Part shown: piece by piece, positions 41,256-50,475 of the stretch
How the letters are laid out: every line of letters starts with the position of its first letter
How positions within the stretch are numbered: position 1 is the stretch's first letter
The notes under the pieces: model-generated
Database searches by the model: none
Seen by the model: only the letters and a program-made list of their open reading frames with translations
What the model was told of the DNA's origin: nothing
Program-made: the position numbers and the translations under genes
Assembly (NCBI GenBank): GCA_002449765.1
Contig: DJXN01000002.1
Span: forward strand, 349,314-413,313
Origin: Fibrobacter sp. UBA7003
Lineage (GTDB): Bacteria > Fibrobacterota > Fibrobacteria > Fibrobacterales > Fibrobacteraceae
Direction: 5' to 3'
DNA: 64,000 bases

Positions 41256-43061
41256 ATGTCCAGTAAAAAAATCACATCCGCACTGTTCTTCTGCATAGCG
41301 ACAGCCGCTTTCGCGCAGACCTACGATTTGCCAATCGTATTCATCGACACCAAGAACAAGTGTCTAGACCAGAACGTCACCGAGAAAATACCCGCCACGA
41401 TGAGCGTGCTGGACGCGGCAACGAACAACGTAGCCGACAGCGCCAAGGGCACGCACTACAATATCGGCATCAAGGTCCGCGGGCAATCCTCGGCCAAGTT
41501 CCCCAAGCCCGGCTACAGCGTGGAAGTCCGCGACGAAAAAGGCGAAGGCATGGACGTGAGCATGTTCGGGCTGCCCCCTGCCGACGACTGGGTTTTCCAC
41601 GGCCCCTACGTGGACAAAAGCCTGATGCGCAATGCGCTCGCCCACTGGCTCTTTAGGCAGGCAGGCCACTACAGCCCCCGTACCAAGCACTTTGACCTCT
41701 ACATCAACGGCGTGTACCGCGGCGTGTACGTGCTCATCGAAAAAATCAAGCGCGGCAAATATCGCGTGAATGTAAGCAAGCTCAAAGAAACCGACATTAG
41801 CGGCGACGACGTGACCGGCGGCTACATCTGGGCATTCGACAAGACCGGCACCAATACCGGCGGCATGGGCAACGAAGACATCAACAAGGAAGGCTTCAAG
41901 ACCGCCGACGGTCTGAACGTCATCATGCACTATCCCAAAAAGGAGAACCTCCAGCAACAGCAACAGGCCTACTTGAAAAAGTACCTGGAAGATCTCGAAA
42001 ACCTGTTCAAGAACGGCAAGAACGGTAGCGGGTACGAAAACTATGTGGACATGACTTCCGCGCTCGACTACGTGCTGCACGAAGAAGTGACCAACAACTC
42101 CGACTCCTACTGGTGCAGCTTCTTCTTGCACAAACCCAAGGATAGCAAGGGCGGCAAGGTGACGCTTGGCCCGGCTTGGGACTTTAACCTCGCCATGAGC
42201 AACGGAAGCCAGCCCGAAAACGGCGGCAACAACAACGGCGGCAACAACGGCTTCAACTGGAACATGTGGGGCGGTGGCGGCATGGGCGGTGGCGGAATGG
42301 GAAGTTCCGGAACCACCGGCTGGCAAATCGAAAGTACCATGAAAACGGGCATGAGCGGGCTCAAGATCCCCAACTGGCTGCTTGGCATGTGGAAAGACAG
42401 TCATTACCAGAGCGAACTCAAGAAGCGCTGGGCGGAACTCCGCAGCGGCGTATGGCACTCCAAGACCATGGACGTGTATCTCGACTCCATGAAGACGTAC
42501 CTGACCAAAGCGGCCGACAGAAACTTCAAGCGTTGGCCGAACCTCGGGCAATCCAGTGGACAGGGTGACAGTGACCCGCAGCCGATGAAATACTGCAACC
42601 AGGGCGGTGGTCAGCAAGGCATGTGGGGCATGAACATGCCCATGGGCGGCTACAATGCCGACACCTGGGACGGCGAGTTCGAGCACCTCCGCAAGAAGAT
42701 GAAGGAACGCATGAAGTGGATGGACCAGCAGCTCGGATTTACCGAACCTGCACAGCCCATCGTGACCGAGCCCATAATCCACGTTCCCGACTGGCCGCAG
42801 GATACCATATCCAAAGTCGAGCCCCCTCCCGATGCCCTGGACGATTTCAGTAGGCTCTCGCCGACCAACTTCTTCAACGTGAACGGCGACAAGATTGAAA
42901 TCCAGACCGATCTGGGCGGAACCTTCGCGCTCATCGACCTGAACGGCGTCACGCTGTTCAAGACCAGAATCAAGAAAGGGGTAACGACCCTGAAGGTGCC
43001 GGAAAAGGCCCAGAACCAGCACTGGATTGCAACGCTCAACGGGAAGATGCTAAGCCGCTAA
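41256..43061 (+). CDS. Secreted CotH-kinase family protein
   Basis: The 601-residue protein has a signal peptide (1-21). The CotH kinase-like domain (about 25-400) has KVRGQSSAKFPKPGYSVE, MRNALAHWLFRQAG, the YINGVYRGVYVLIEKIKRGK block and DYVLHEEVTNNSD. WDFNLAMSN supplies the Mg-binding Asp. CotH proteins are atypical secreted kinases; members in fibre degraders sit on cellulosome or surface proteins. A Gly/Asn/Met-rich insertion (about 325-350) interrupts the domain. The C-terminus (ALIDLNGVTLFKTRI to LNGKMLSR) is a sorting-like beta domain. AAGGAG decides the 41256 start over an ATG at 41238. Confidence 0.88.
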   Translation: MSSKKITSALFFCIATAAFAQTYDLPIVFIDTKNKCLDQNVTEKIPATMSVLDAATNNVADSAKGTHYNIGIKVRGQSSAKFPKPGYSVEVRDEKGEGMDVSMFGLPPADDWVFHGPYVDKSLMRNALAHWLFRQAGHYSPRTKHFDLYINGVYRGVYVLIEKIKRGKYRVNVSKLKETDISGDDVTGGYIWAFDKTGTNTGGMGNEDINKEGFKTADGLNVIMHYPKKENLQQQQQAYLKKYLEDLENLFKNGKNGSGYENYVDMTSALDYVLHEEVTNNSDSYWCSFFLHKPKDSKGGKVTLGPAWDFNLAMSNGSQPENGGNNNGGNNGFNWNMWGGGGMGGGGMGSSGTTGWQIESTMKTGMSGLKIPNWLLGMWKDSHYQSELKKRWAELRSGVWHSKTMDVYLDSMKTYLTKAADRNFKRWPNLGQSSGQGDSDPQPMKYCNQGGGQQGMWGMNMPMGGYNADTWDGEFEHLRKKMKERMKWMDQQLGFTEPAQPIVTEPIIHVPDWPQDTISKVEPPPDALDDFSRLSPTNFFNVNGDKIEIQTDLGGTFALIDLNGVTLFKTRIKKGVTTLKVPEKAQNQHWIATLNGKMLSR

Positions 43062-46000
43062 TGTTTTTACCGCGGCGCACGCCCCAGAAATTGTCGTGAA
43101 CTTGGTGAAGTGTATTTTTACCGTTCACGACAATTTTTATTTCTAGGCGCGAGATGTAGACGCCTGTGCCGACCAGGCGGCCGCTATTGGAACGCATGTT
43201 CCATGCAAGGAAGATATTTCCCTTGTTCTTGAGGCAGCCCTCTTCGCCGTACACGCCCTTGTCGGAGCACCTTATCGTATTGGACGTTCCGCCCACGTAC
43301 TCGCCGAACTGACTGTAATAGAACGTGCGGTAGTGCAGTTCCACGGCATCGTCAGATACAATCGTCCTTTCGCCGCTACGGTATTCCTCGAGATTGAATT
43401 CGGTCACCTCGCCCGCCTTTACGGCATCGACAAGTTCATGCGCAACGCCCGCTTCCGCAAGTTCCGCATCCAGCTTGCCGCTACGGATGGCGTCAAAGAG
43501 GTCGGCCTGCGTCACGGTCTGGACATTCCCTATGGTGATTACCGTATCGCGGCTCGCCTCGATATTCGCCTCCGCCATTTTCGCGAAGAGCTCCAGGTCG
43601 CCCTCGCCGACAACGGACCTGTAGTTGTCCTCGGTAATGGAACCGTCCAAAATCCCGTTAATGGCCTGCTCGCTAAAACCGTACGAGGTATCCACCAGGT
43701 TCACGCGAATGTCGTTGAACAACTGCGTCAAGGCTTCCTGCTCGCTGATGCCGACCATCGTCGTGTCGTAATCAGTTTCGCTCCCGACGCGAGACTTCAC
43801 GAAGGCATCGAACTTCTCGACGGCATCCTTCGTCTGCTCTACCATAATCTTCGCGATATCAAAATCGACAAGCGAGCCCTGCACGCCGAGCGAATCCGCT
43901 ATCTGCTGGACGTCCTGGCTTATGTCCGTAACAAGCTTCACCTGCGTAATCGTGTCGTTCCTGACAATGCCATAAGGGTCTTCTCCCAGCGAGACTACGC
44001 CCGGATTCTCTACACCGAGTTCCTGGTCGCCCGTAATGGCAACCCACGGATTGTCCCTATGCGGTACATTCCCGGCAAGGTCCTGCGCACCGCCCTTGGG
44101 CGCGAACCTCACCAGGTCACCATCCGTCGGCAGTACAGCCCCGTTCCCGCCCGAAGTATAGATGAGCGTCATGCGCGCTCCCGTTCCGCCCTGCTGCAGA
44201 GGCCTTTCGGGCTTCTCGTTTATCCCCGAGCGCATGCAGGTGTATTCAAAAATCTCAGTAAACAGGTGCCGGGACTCTTCAGAAATCGCCTCGCTGAAGG
44301 TAATGTCTATAAGCCTGCTCCCGTCCTTGCTTATCTTTTTCGAGGCCGAAAGCACGATGGGCCCGACTCCGTCGGCGACCTGCTCGTTCTCGATAAAGAA
44401 GTTGCTGACCTCACCCTCATTTTCGTAGGTAAACCAGTTGTTCAGGCTTCCAGAATAGATTCCCGACGCATCTCCGGTAAACTGCCTACTACCAAAACCG
44501 CAAACCTTCCCGGTACATTCCGCGCCAAGGTCTTCGGCAGTAAGCACGATGTCGGTATCGTTCACAATCTTGAATTTCGACGTCGCCACGAACGTTTCAC
44601 CGAAGGTCAGCTGGATAGAATCCAGACGGCTCTTGCCATTGACTGCGCGCTCAAAGTGAACGTACAGGCTGTCGGCACGCCCGTCCCCGTTCCGGTCCAT
44701 CGCAATAGCCTTCTCCACACGCGGTGCGGGAGGTTCGGCAAACTTCAGGTCGGTCCATACCGAAACGCCCGCCGCGGCGCCCTTCGCCGTGAGCACGGCT
44801 CCGGACACGGGAGCATTCGCATGTACGTAGAATGTCGCACGCCCATCCTCGTCCAGGTTCACCGCGCTGATTTTCTTTCCGCCCGGCGCATCCAGGATAT
44901 CTATCGCCGCATTCGAGAACGATAGGTTTATCTTGCGGTTGTAATTGTTGACGACGGCCCATTCCTCGAAGAACGTGATATTCACCTGGTAAGTCGCATA
45001 CGCCCAGGGGCCAATCTGCGCCGTATCGCCAGAGACCTGCGTACCGAGGACAGTCCAGTCTTCCTTCGCGAACGCGACGCTCGGCACGGAATAGGACGGC
45101 ACGGTAATCTCCACCTTCGTCACCTGGCTCGGGTCAGCCTTCAGGGTAATTTCCAGGAAGTAGTGCCCGGGAGCAAGCGCGTAGTTCGAAACAATCGCTG
45201 CAGAATCTATCGAGAACGTGGAATCGCTCGTAATCTTGATTCCCTCGTAATGGGTACCGACCCCGAGTATCTCGGGCCCCGCGAGGTTACCGCCGGTAAG
45301 CTTGAAGGTCGACGCGCCACCGGTCGTATCGCGCTCGGCAGAATTCGCGTCGAAATTGCAGGAAAGTTTGCTCTTCTTGTTGATCTGCCATACCTCGTAA
45401 CTCATTCCAGAGCCGCGCCTGTCCGAAGTCAGGAACAGCGACGCCTCGACCTGCAAGTCAATAGAAGTGCGCATGCGGAAATTAGACGAACCGGTATGGC
45501 GCTCCACGTAAAAGATATGGAAGTCGTACGTCTTTCCCGGAACAAGCATGTCGCCGGTATTCTGCCCGATGGTATCGAGATCTACAGCACCCGCCACCTG
45601 GCCATGCTGCCCGCCGATATCCACCGCAAGGCGATTGTCGATAAACACCCACACGTCGTCGTCGCCGTAAAAGTCGAAGTACTGGCCCGGGACATACTCG
45701 AACGTCGCCTGTATTTTTGCGGCATACCCGAAGTTGTGCTTGCCTATCTTCGTTCCCTTCAGTTGGTCGTAGTAAGGGTTCGGAACCTTCTCCGCATCGT
45801 CGAGAAACTCGAAATCGTCCAGCAGGAACATACCGTCCGAATTGGCCTCGTTCCCTTTCGATATCTGGTCCTTCGAAACTTCCGCAAGCCAGAAACCCTC
45901 GTCGTCCATAGATACATACAGGTCGCGGCAGGTCATGTTCGTGTATTCGTTGCCCGCACTGTCCTTGGCGACAACCTCGGGCAGGAACCAGCTGTCAAGA

Positions 46001-46641
46001 TGCTCCGTAATCTTGCACTTTTCCGGGAAGGGGTCCGCACGCACGGGAACCCCGTTCGCACCGAGCCTGTATTCGACCATACCCGTAATAGCCTTGTCCT
46101 TGCCGGAGCACCCGCCCGAACCGAAGTCCGCGCTGACGCCGTTTGCGGGGTCACCGTTTTTTCCGCTTCCGTCGCCATCGCCATCGGTACCGTGCAGCCA
46201 GTCGTAGACGGTCACGGGAATCTTCTTGAGCGGGCAGTCGCCAAGCACGCCGGGGTAACCGGAAAACAGCGCGGGAACATCAGCCTTGTACCCCTGCACC
46301 CAAACCGTATCGGAGAGGGCGGCAACGGAATCCAGCATCATCTCGCTAGATACCGAAGGTTCCTCGGCAACCATGCCCTCCGCACCCACGTAGTTGAGGC
46401 CGACAGTCTGCTTGAAGTAGACCCCGAAGCCCTCGGCAGGCGCATCCACCGTCGCCTTGAACCAGCCGCAGTAATTTTCGAGAGGCGTCATCGTGGCTAC
46501 GGAATCGCCCCCCACGAACAGTACCGCGTTTGTGTTCGACCACGGCGTAAAGAAAACGACCGTCTTTTCGGCATGAGCCGTTCCCATCGTCAAGACGGCT
46601 GCCACGGCCAGCATCCTGGCCTTTTCTACCCAATTCACCAT
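43036..46641 (-). CDS. Large fibro-slime domain surface protein
   Basis: The ~1201-residue protein has a signal peptide (1-24, ending AHAE). It has a PA14-like fibro-slime domain (about 290-400) with YFDFYGDDDVWVFIDNRLAV and GKTYDFHIFYVERHTGSSNF. Fibro-slime is a calcium-binding-type ectodomain named from Fibrobacter and slime moulds. The middle has Ig-like and cadherin-like beta regions, then long acidic helical stretches (about 930-1080), and a FlgD-like C-terminus (WNMRSNSGRLVGTGVYISR). It is probably an adhesin. The start at 46641 is preferred because AGGGA lies 8-13 nt upstream; 46650 is an alternative. Its last 26 nt overlap the convergent CotH gene. Confidence 0.88.
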   Translation of the reverse strand: MVNWVEKARMLAVAAVLTMGTAHAEKTVVFFTPWSNTNAVLFVGGDSVATMTPLENYCGWFKATVDAPAEGFGVYFKQTVGLNYVGAEGMVAEEPSVSSEMMLDSVAALSDTVWVQGYKADVPALFSGYPGVLGDCPLKKIPVTVYDWLHGTDGDGDGSGKNGDPANGVSADFGSGGCSGKDKAITGMVEYRLGANGVPVRADPFPEKCKITEHLDSWFLPEVVAKDSAGNEYTNMTCRDLYVSMDDEGFWLAEVSKDQISKGNEANSDGMFLLDDFEFLDDAEKVPNPYYDQLKGTKIGKHNFGYAAKIQATFEYVPGQYFDFYGDDDVWVFIDNRLAVDIGGQHGQVAGAVDLDTIGQNTGDMLVPGKTYDFHIFYVERHTGSSNFRMRTSIDLQVEASLFLTSDRRGSGMSYEVWQINKKSKLSCNFDANSAERDTTGGASTFKLTGGNLAGPEILGVGTHYEGIKITSDSTFSIDSAAIVSNYALAPGHYFLEITLKADPSQVTKVEITVPSYSVPSVAFAKEDWTVLGTQVSGDTAQIGPWAYATYQVNITFFEEWAVVNNYNRKINLSFSNAAIDILDAPGGKKISAVNLDEDGRATFYVHANAPVSGAVLTAKGAAAGVSVWTDLKFAEPPAPRVEKAIAMDRNGDGRADSLYVHFERAVNGKSRLDSIQLTFGETFVATSKFKIVNDTDIVLTAEDLGAECTGKVCGFGSRQFTGDASGIYSGSLNNWFTYENEGEVSNFFIENEQVADGVGPIVLSASKKISKDGSRLIDITFSEAISEESRHLFTEIFEYTCMRSGINEKPERPLQQGGTGARMTLIYTSGGNGAVLPTDGDLVRFAPKGGAQDLAGNVPHRDNPWVAITGDQELGVENPGVVSLGEDPYGIVRNDTITQVKLVTDISQDVQQIADSLGVQGSLVDFDIAKIMVEQTKDAVEKFDAFVKSRVGSETDYDTTMVGISEQEALTQLFNDIRVNLVDTSYGFSEQAINGILDGSITEDNYRSVVGEGDLELFAKMAEANIEASRDTVITIGNVQTVTQADLFDAIRSGKLDAELAEAGVAHELVDAVKAGEVTEFNLEEYRSGERTIVSDDAVELHYRTFYYSQFGEYVGGTSNTIRCSDKGVYGEEGCLKNKGNIFLAWNMRSNSGRLVGTGVYISRLEIKIVVNGKNTLHQVHDNFWGVRRGKNISGLASSR

Positions 46642-46866
46642 AACATCCATCCCTGAGATCATTTACAATGTTCTCAATTTTTAGGAAAAAATATAACATC
46701 TTTACAATAAAATATATTGTTTTTAAATAAAATTTTACCATTATTTAATAAAGAATGTTCTCACTTTTTACAAAATGTTCTCATTTTTCCCTTGAGCAGT
46801 ACGAAACAAAAAAAGGCGGCGCAAGGCCACCTTATTCTCCACATTCTCTCGATAGCAGACCGGCAA

Positions 46867-46980
46867 TCAGTCCTTTATGCAGCGAACGTAACAACCGAAG
46901 AGTTTCACGTTCTTACTCATGCTCGCATAATCCTTGTTAGCATACAAATAATAGGCAAAACGCGGAGATCGCGGATTAAT
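46867..46980 (-). pseudogene. C-terminal remnant of a FISUMP-domain protein
   Basis: On the minus strand this segment translates, in one frame, to a tail ending YYLYANKDYASMSKNVKLF then GCYVRCIKD and a stop (46867-46869). That is the hallmark end of FISUMP (TIGR02145-type) domains and closely matches the ending YIRCVKD of the intact gene at 47116-49287. In the same frame, upstream, the residues stop resembling the family and a stop codon lies at 47044-47046. No start codon or upstream domain remains, so it is a decayed fragment. Confidence 0.65.
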
Positions 46981-47115
46981 GGCACGGGCATCTTCAGCGC
47001 AAGGATGCCCTTTTTTATGTGATATGCCCCATACATAGCTGGTTCAAGAACGAAAACATATACACACCTGCTTTCTTTAAATGTATATTACCGTAAAACA
47101 GAATGCAGGGCCTAT

Positions 47116-49287
47116 ATGACTTCACAAAGAATCCTTGCCGCATTCGGCATAATCAGTTCGCTCGGGCTTTTCGCCTGCGGAAACGCCACCTCCGATGATC
47201 CAAATGTATATTTTCCGCCAGAGGACGAAGAACTTGAAGGTTGCTCAATGGAGTCCCTCGCCGATGAATCGGGCGTAAAGGTCCTGTGTGACGGTGATTC
47301 CGTCGCCACTCTACTGAATGGGAAAGACGGCTCCGACGGCAAGGATGGCAAGAGTTGCACGGCAGAACCCCTGCAAAACAAGACCGGATTAAAAATCCTA
47401 TGTGGCGAGGATTCCGTCGGCGTCGTGTACAACGGTCGCGACGGCAAAGACGGTAAGGACGGTGCAGGCTGTTCCATCACAAAGATTGACGAAATCAACG
47501 CCCGAATTATCTGTGGTTCGGATTCCATCACGTTCTACGTAGGGCGTTCCGACAAGATTCCCGTATCTATCGATTCGCTGACAGGCTTTGCGCAGAAGGG
47601 TCCCTTCCAAAAAGGTTCTTCCGTTTACCTGTACGAACTAACCGACGGCAAGACACTAAAACAGACAAAGGGGAATTACATCACAACCATCGAATCCGAT
47701 GACGGTCGTTTCAAGTTTTCAGATATCGACTTGGAATGCCAATACGCCATGCTCCTTGCCGATGGACGGTACAAGAACGAAATCACGGGAAAGGGGACTG
47801 TTTCCACGATAAAGTTAAAGAGTCTTGTAGACATTTCCAAAGATAGAACCGCAAACATAAACCTCCTGACACATTTGGAGTACGACCGTATACAATATCT
47901 TGTTACGCAGAAAAAGATGAGTGTCGATTCCGCCAAGGCAATTGCGCAATCCGAAATATTCAAGACTTTCCATATCGATGCAGAAAAATTCGACAAGTCC
48001 GAAAAACTTGACGTAACCGGCAAAACAGATGCCGATGCGGCATTGCTGGCCGTATCTGTATTGTTGCAGGGAGAACGAAACGAATCCGACTTAAGCATTC
48101 TTTTAACCGACTTTTCCACGGACTTTCGCGAAGATGGAAAATGGAACGACGCCAAAAAACTAGCCACCATAGCCGACTGGGCCCGAGATTTTGACGCAAC
48201 CGACACAACCCTTATGAAATCAAACGCAACATTCGCCAAAATCATTCGCCAGTACTGGAGCATCGAAAACGGGCTCGGCGCATGCGGTAGCGACAGCATT
48301 CCCAAAGGAACCGTAAAGAGAGTTACGAACAGTGATTCCAGATTTTTCGCCAAGACATACGCCGACACAGCCAAGTCCAAGGAACGCTTTACCTGCGTGG
48401 GCGACTCCAAATGGAGACTCGCCACAAATGTCGAGAAAGATACTCTGGAATGGAAACCGAAAAATAGCAAGGATGGCGCAATACTGACGGGACCGATTTC
48501 CGGGAGCAAGTACGTATTTGACAAGGACACGCTTCGCCAGGCAACAAAGGAAGAAATCAAGTGGAACAAGGGGTGCGTGAGTTACCTGAAAAACGAAAAC
48601 GTTCTACTCGAGAATCAGTATTCCTACTACAAGTGTACCGATGATGGCTGGGCATTCGATTTCGAGCACCTGAACTTCGGTACGCTTACAGACAAGAGGG
48701 ACGGGAAAACCTACAAGACCGTAGGCATAAAGAGTCAGATGTGGATGGCCGAGAACTTGAATTACGACTACAAGATAGACTCCCTAAGTTACGGGAACTA
48801 CTGCTTTGACAATGTTCCTGAAAACTGCGAAAAGTTCGGGCGCATTTACCTGTGGTCAGCCGCAATGGACACCGCAAAAACCGGGTGCGGTTGGATGCAC
48901 AAGTGCTCCCCCAAATATCCGGCACAGGGCATATGCCCCGACGGTTGGCACCTTCCCGATAATAGCGAATTCAACACGCTAATTGAAGCCGTTGGCGGCG
49001 CAGAAAATGCCGTAACCGCCCTCAAATCCACCGAAGGTTGGGCAATCAATCACGAGGGAAACAGTTCTAATGGAACGAATTTGTACGGGTTCAATGCATC
49101 TCCTGACGGGTACCTAGAGGAAAACGGGATTTTCATCTCTGACGGGATAATCGTCAACTACTGGAGTCCCACAGAAGATGGCGTGTATTACGGGCATGTG
49201 TTGGAATTCCATCACTACACCCAGATAGCGAAAGTTGGAATCGAATTAAAGGATCGAGGAAACTACATCCGTTGTGTAAAAGACTAA
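47116..49287 (+). CDS. FISUMP-domain surface lipoprotein with collagen-like repeats
   Basis: The 723-residue protein has a lipobox (GLFACG, Cys about residue 21). Short modules each have a DESGVKVLCDGDSV-like segment and a Gly-Lys-Asp-Gly collagen-like run (about 68-77 and 100-116). A helical region (about 155-420) and a linker follow. The C-terminal FISUMP domain (about 530-723) has DGKTYKTVGIKSQMWMAENL, CPDGWHLPDNSEFNTLI and the final YIRCVKD. The domain is a C-type-lectin-like fold common in Fibrobacter surface proteins. TATATT (47084-47089) is 26 nt upstream. Ligand unknown. Confidence 0.9.
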   Translation: MTSQRILAAFGIISSLGLFACGNATSDDPNVYFPPEDEELEGCSMESLADESGVKVLCDGDSVATLLNGKDGSDGKDGKSCTAEPLQNKTGLKILCGEDSVGVVYNGRDGKDGKDGAGCSITKIDEINARIICGSDSITFYVGRSDKIPVSIDSLTGFAQKGPFQKGSSVYLYELTDGKTLKQTKGNYITTIESDDGRFKFSDIDLECQYAMLLADGRYKNEITGKGTVSTIKLKSLVDISKDRTANINLLTHLEYDRIQYLVTQKKMSVDSAKAIAQSEIFKTFHIDAEKFDKSEKLDVTGKTDADAALLAVSVLLQGERNESDLSILLTDFSTDFREDGKWNDAKKLATIADWARDFDATDTTLMKSNATFAKIIRQYWSIENGLGACGSDSIPKGTVKRVTNSDSRFFAKTYADTAKSKERFTCVGDSKWRLATNVEKDTLEWKPKNSKDGAILTGPISGSKYVFDKDTLRQATKEEIKWNKGCVSYLKNENVLLENQYSYYKCTDDGWAFDFEHLNFGTLTDKRDGKTYKTVGIKSQMWMAENLNYDYKIDSLSYGNYCFDNVPENCEKFGRIYLWSAAMDTAKTGCGWMHKCSPKYPAQGICPDGWHLPDNSEFNTLIEAVGGAENAVTALKSTEGWAINHEGNSSNGTNLYGFNASPDGYLEENGIFISDGIIVNYWSPTEDGVYYGHVLEFHHYTQIAKVGIELKDRGNYIRCVKD

Positions 49288-49300
49288 GGAATTCCGCCAG

Positions 49301-50287
49301 TTATTTCTGATTTGACCAGATGACGTAATCCCCGAGGGCTTCTATCTGCTTTTTATCAAGGTAGTACGCCAGCGAGGGTTTATTCGGAAGAATGATTTCG
49401 TACATGATAAAGGAATTGATCTTCCCTGCCGAAAGGGCCTTGTTCAGGCGGGTAAGAGTCTTTGAATTCGCCTTGCGTTCATCAATTTTCGGCAACAGGC
49501 CGGCAAGGCATTCCTTGATCATCGCCTCGCCCATGTCCTTGTTTGCCTCGGCACGCTTCTTGTACTCGGGTTCGAACTTCCACGCGGCCTCGATAAACGC
49601 GTAATACATCCAGAGGGTATCGGCCTCCACCACCACGGAACCATCGGGTGTCTGGAGGACACGTGCCTGCGGGTTGAACGCCCAGTGGCTTGAATCGAGC
49701 CCGTTGGCCGCATAGATTTTCTGGCGCAGGGATTCGAGCCGCGGGTTATTACGGTTCAGCACCTTCGCTATAGAAATCTCCTCGAGGGCCCTTTTCCTGT
49801 CGCCCTTGTTGCGGTAAACGTCGGCAAGCAGCCAGTGCGCAAGGTAATCGATGTAGTTCGCCTCAATCGCCTTCTTGTACCAGGACTCAGCCATGTCCCA
49901 GTTCTGCTCTATACCGAAGGTCTGCGCGATGTAGGCCATCACGATGGTCGCATTCGGGTCAAGCAGCAACACGCGCTTGTAGGCATCGCGGGCCTTCGCG
50001 TATTCCTTCTTGGAAAAGAGGTCCTCCGCCTTGTCTAAAGCCTTCTTCACGTCACCCTTGAACTCGAAGGCGGTCACCTTGTAACCTCCATCCACAAACC
50101 TGCGGTAGGCGGGCATGTTCAGCAAGTTGCTGCGGTCCGGTTCCGGGAAGGGTTTCTTGAGTTCCTTCACGGAATAGGCAATCTTGGAGGCGTTCAAAGT
50201 TTCCATTGCGCGCTTCAAGGGGTTGTCGTCTTCCGCAAAGGCGACTGCGGCAGACATGCAGAAAATGAGAAGTGTCTTGAATTTCAT
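49301..50287 (-). CDS. Periplasmic TPR-repeat protein
   Basis: The 328-residue protein has a signal peptide (1-18, ending AFAE). Tetratricopeptide repeats lie at about 85-200, with VKKALDKAEDLFSKKEYAKA, DAYKRVLLLDPNATIVMAYI and WYKKAIEANYIDYLAHWLLA. TPR arrays bind partner proteins. The C-terminal part (about 215-328) is helical with no known motif. TATACT lies 6 nt before the ATG and there is no Shine-Dalgarno. The gene converges on the FISUMP lipoprotein gene with 13 nt between stops. Confidence 0.82.
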   Translation of the reverse strand: MKFKTLLIFCMSAAVAFAEDDNPLKRAMETLNASKIAYSVKELKKPFPEPDRSNLLNMPAYRRFVDGGYKVTAFEFKGDVKKALDKAEDLFSKKEYAKARDAYKRVLLLDPNATIVMAYIAQTFGIEQNWDMAESWYKKAIEANYIDYLAHWLLADVYRNKGDRKRALEEISIAKVLNRNNPRLESLRQKIYAANGLDSSHWAFNPQARVLQTPDGSVVVEADTLWMYYAFIEAAWKFEPEYKKRAEANKDMGEAMIKECLAGLLPKIDERKANSKTLTRLNKALSAGKINSFIMYEIILPNKPSLAYYLDKKQIEALGDYVIWSNQK

Positions 50288-50293
50288 ACTGTA

Positions 50294-50299
50294 AGTATA
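50294..50299 (-). promoter_or_regulatory. TATACT box 6 nt before the TPR gene
   Basis: On the minus strand TATATACTTACAGT precedes the ATG at 50287. The gap has no ribosome binding site, matching the dnaX/murB/coaD pattern. Confidence 0.38.
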
Positions 50300-50369
50300 T
50301 ATAAAAAATGATAAAGGTGACACAAAAGCCACCCTTTAATTTATTAAAAACATTGTAATCAATCAAACT

Positions 50370-50475
50370 GTAATTCGCCTAGAAACGAGCAAGACAAGGA
50401 ACGCGAATCGAAGCTGTATTGACATACAGCGAGAGTTCGCGTGACACAGTATTGCGAAGTTTATCGGCGAATTAC
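50370..50475. repeat. 106-bp palindromic element abutting glnS
   Basis: The ends are perfect 10-bp inverted repeats: GTAATTCGCC (50370-50379) and GGCGAATTAC (50466-50475). TAGAAAC (50380-50386) continues the pairing with GTTTATC (50459-50465) in five of seven positions. Inside, ACGCGAA (50401-50407) pairs with TTCGCGT (50436-50442) and GCTGTAT (50413-50419) with ATACAGC (50424-50430), with a TGAC loop. The element has no ORF. Its right end covers the stop codon of glnS (50472-50474). It looks like a small non-autonomous mobile or REP/ERIC-class repeat. Confidence 0.65.

Noticed and set aside
41364..43022. 552-codon minus-strand frame opposite the CotH-kinase gene
   Set aside because: No recognisable domain and complete overlap with a well-supported gene.
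46717..47022. 101-codon plus-strand frame in the 46.7-47.0 kb gap
   Set aside because: It runs across AT-rich promoter sequence and over the minus-strand FISUMP remnant, with no support of its own.
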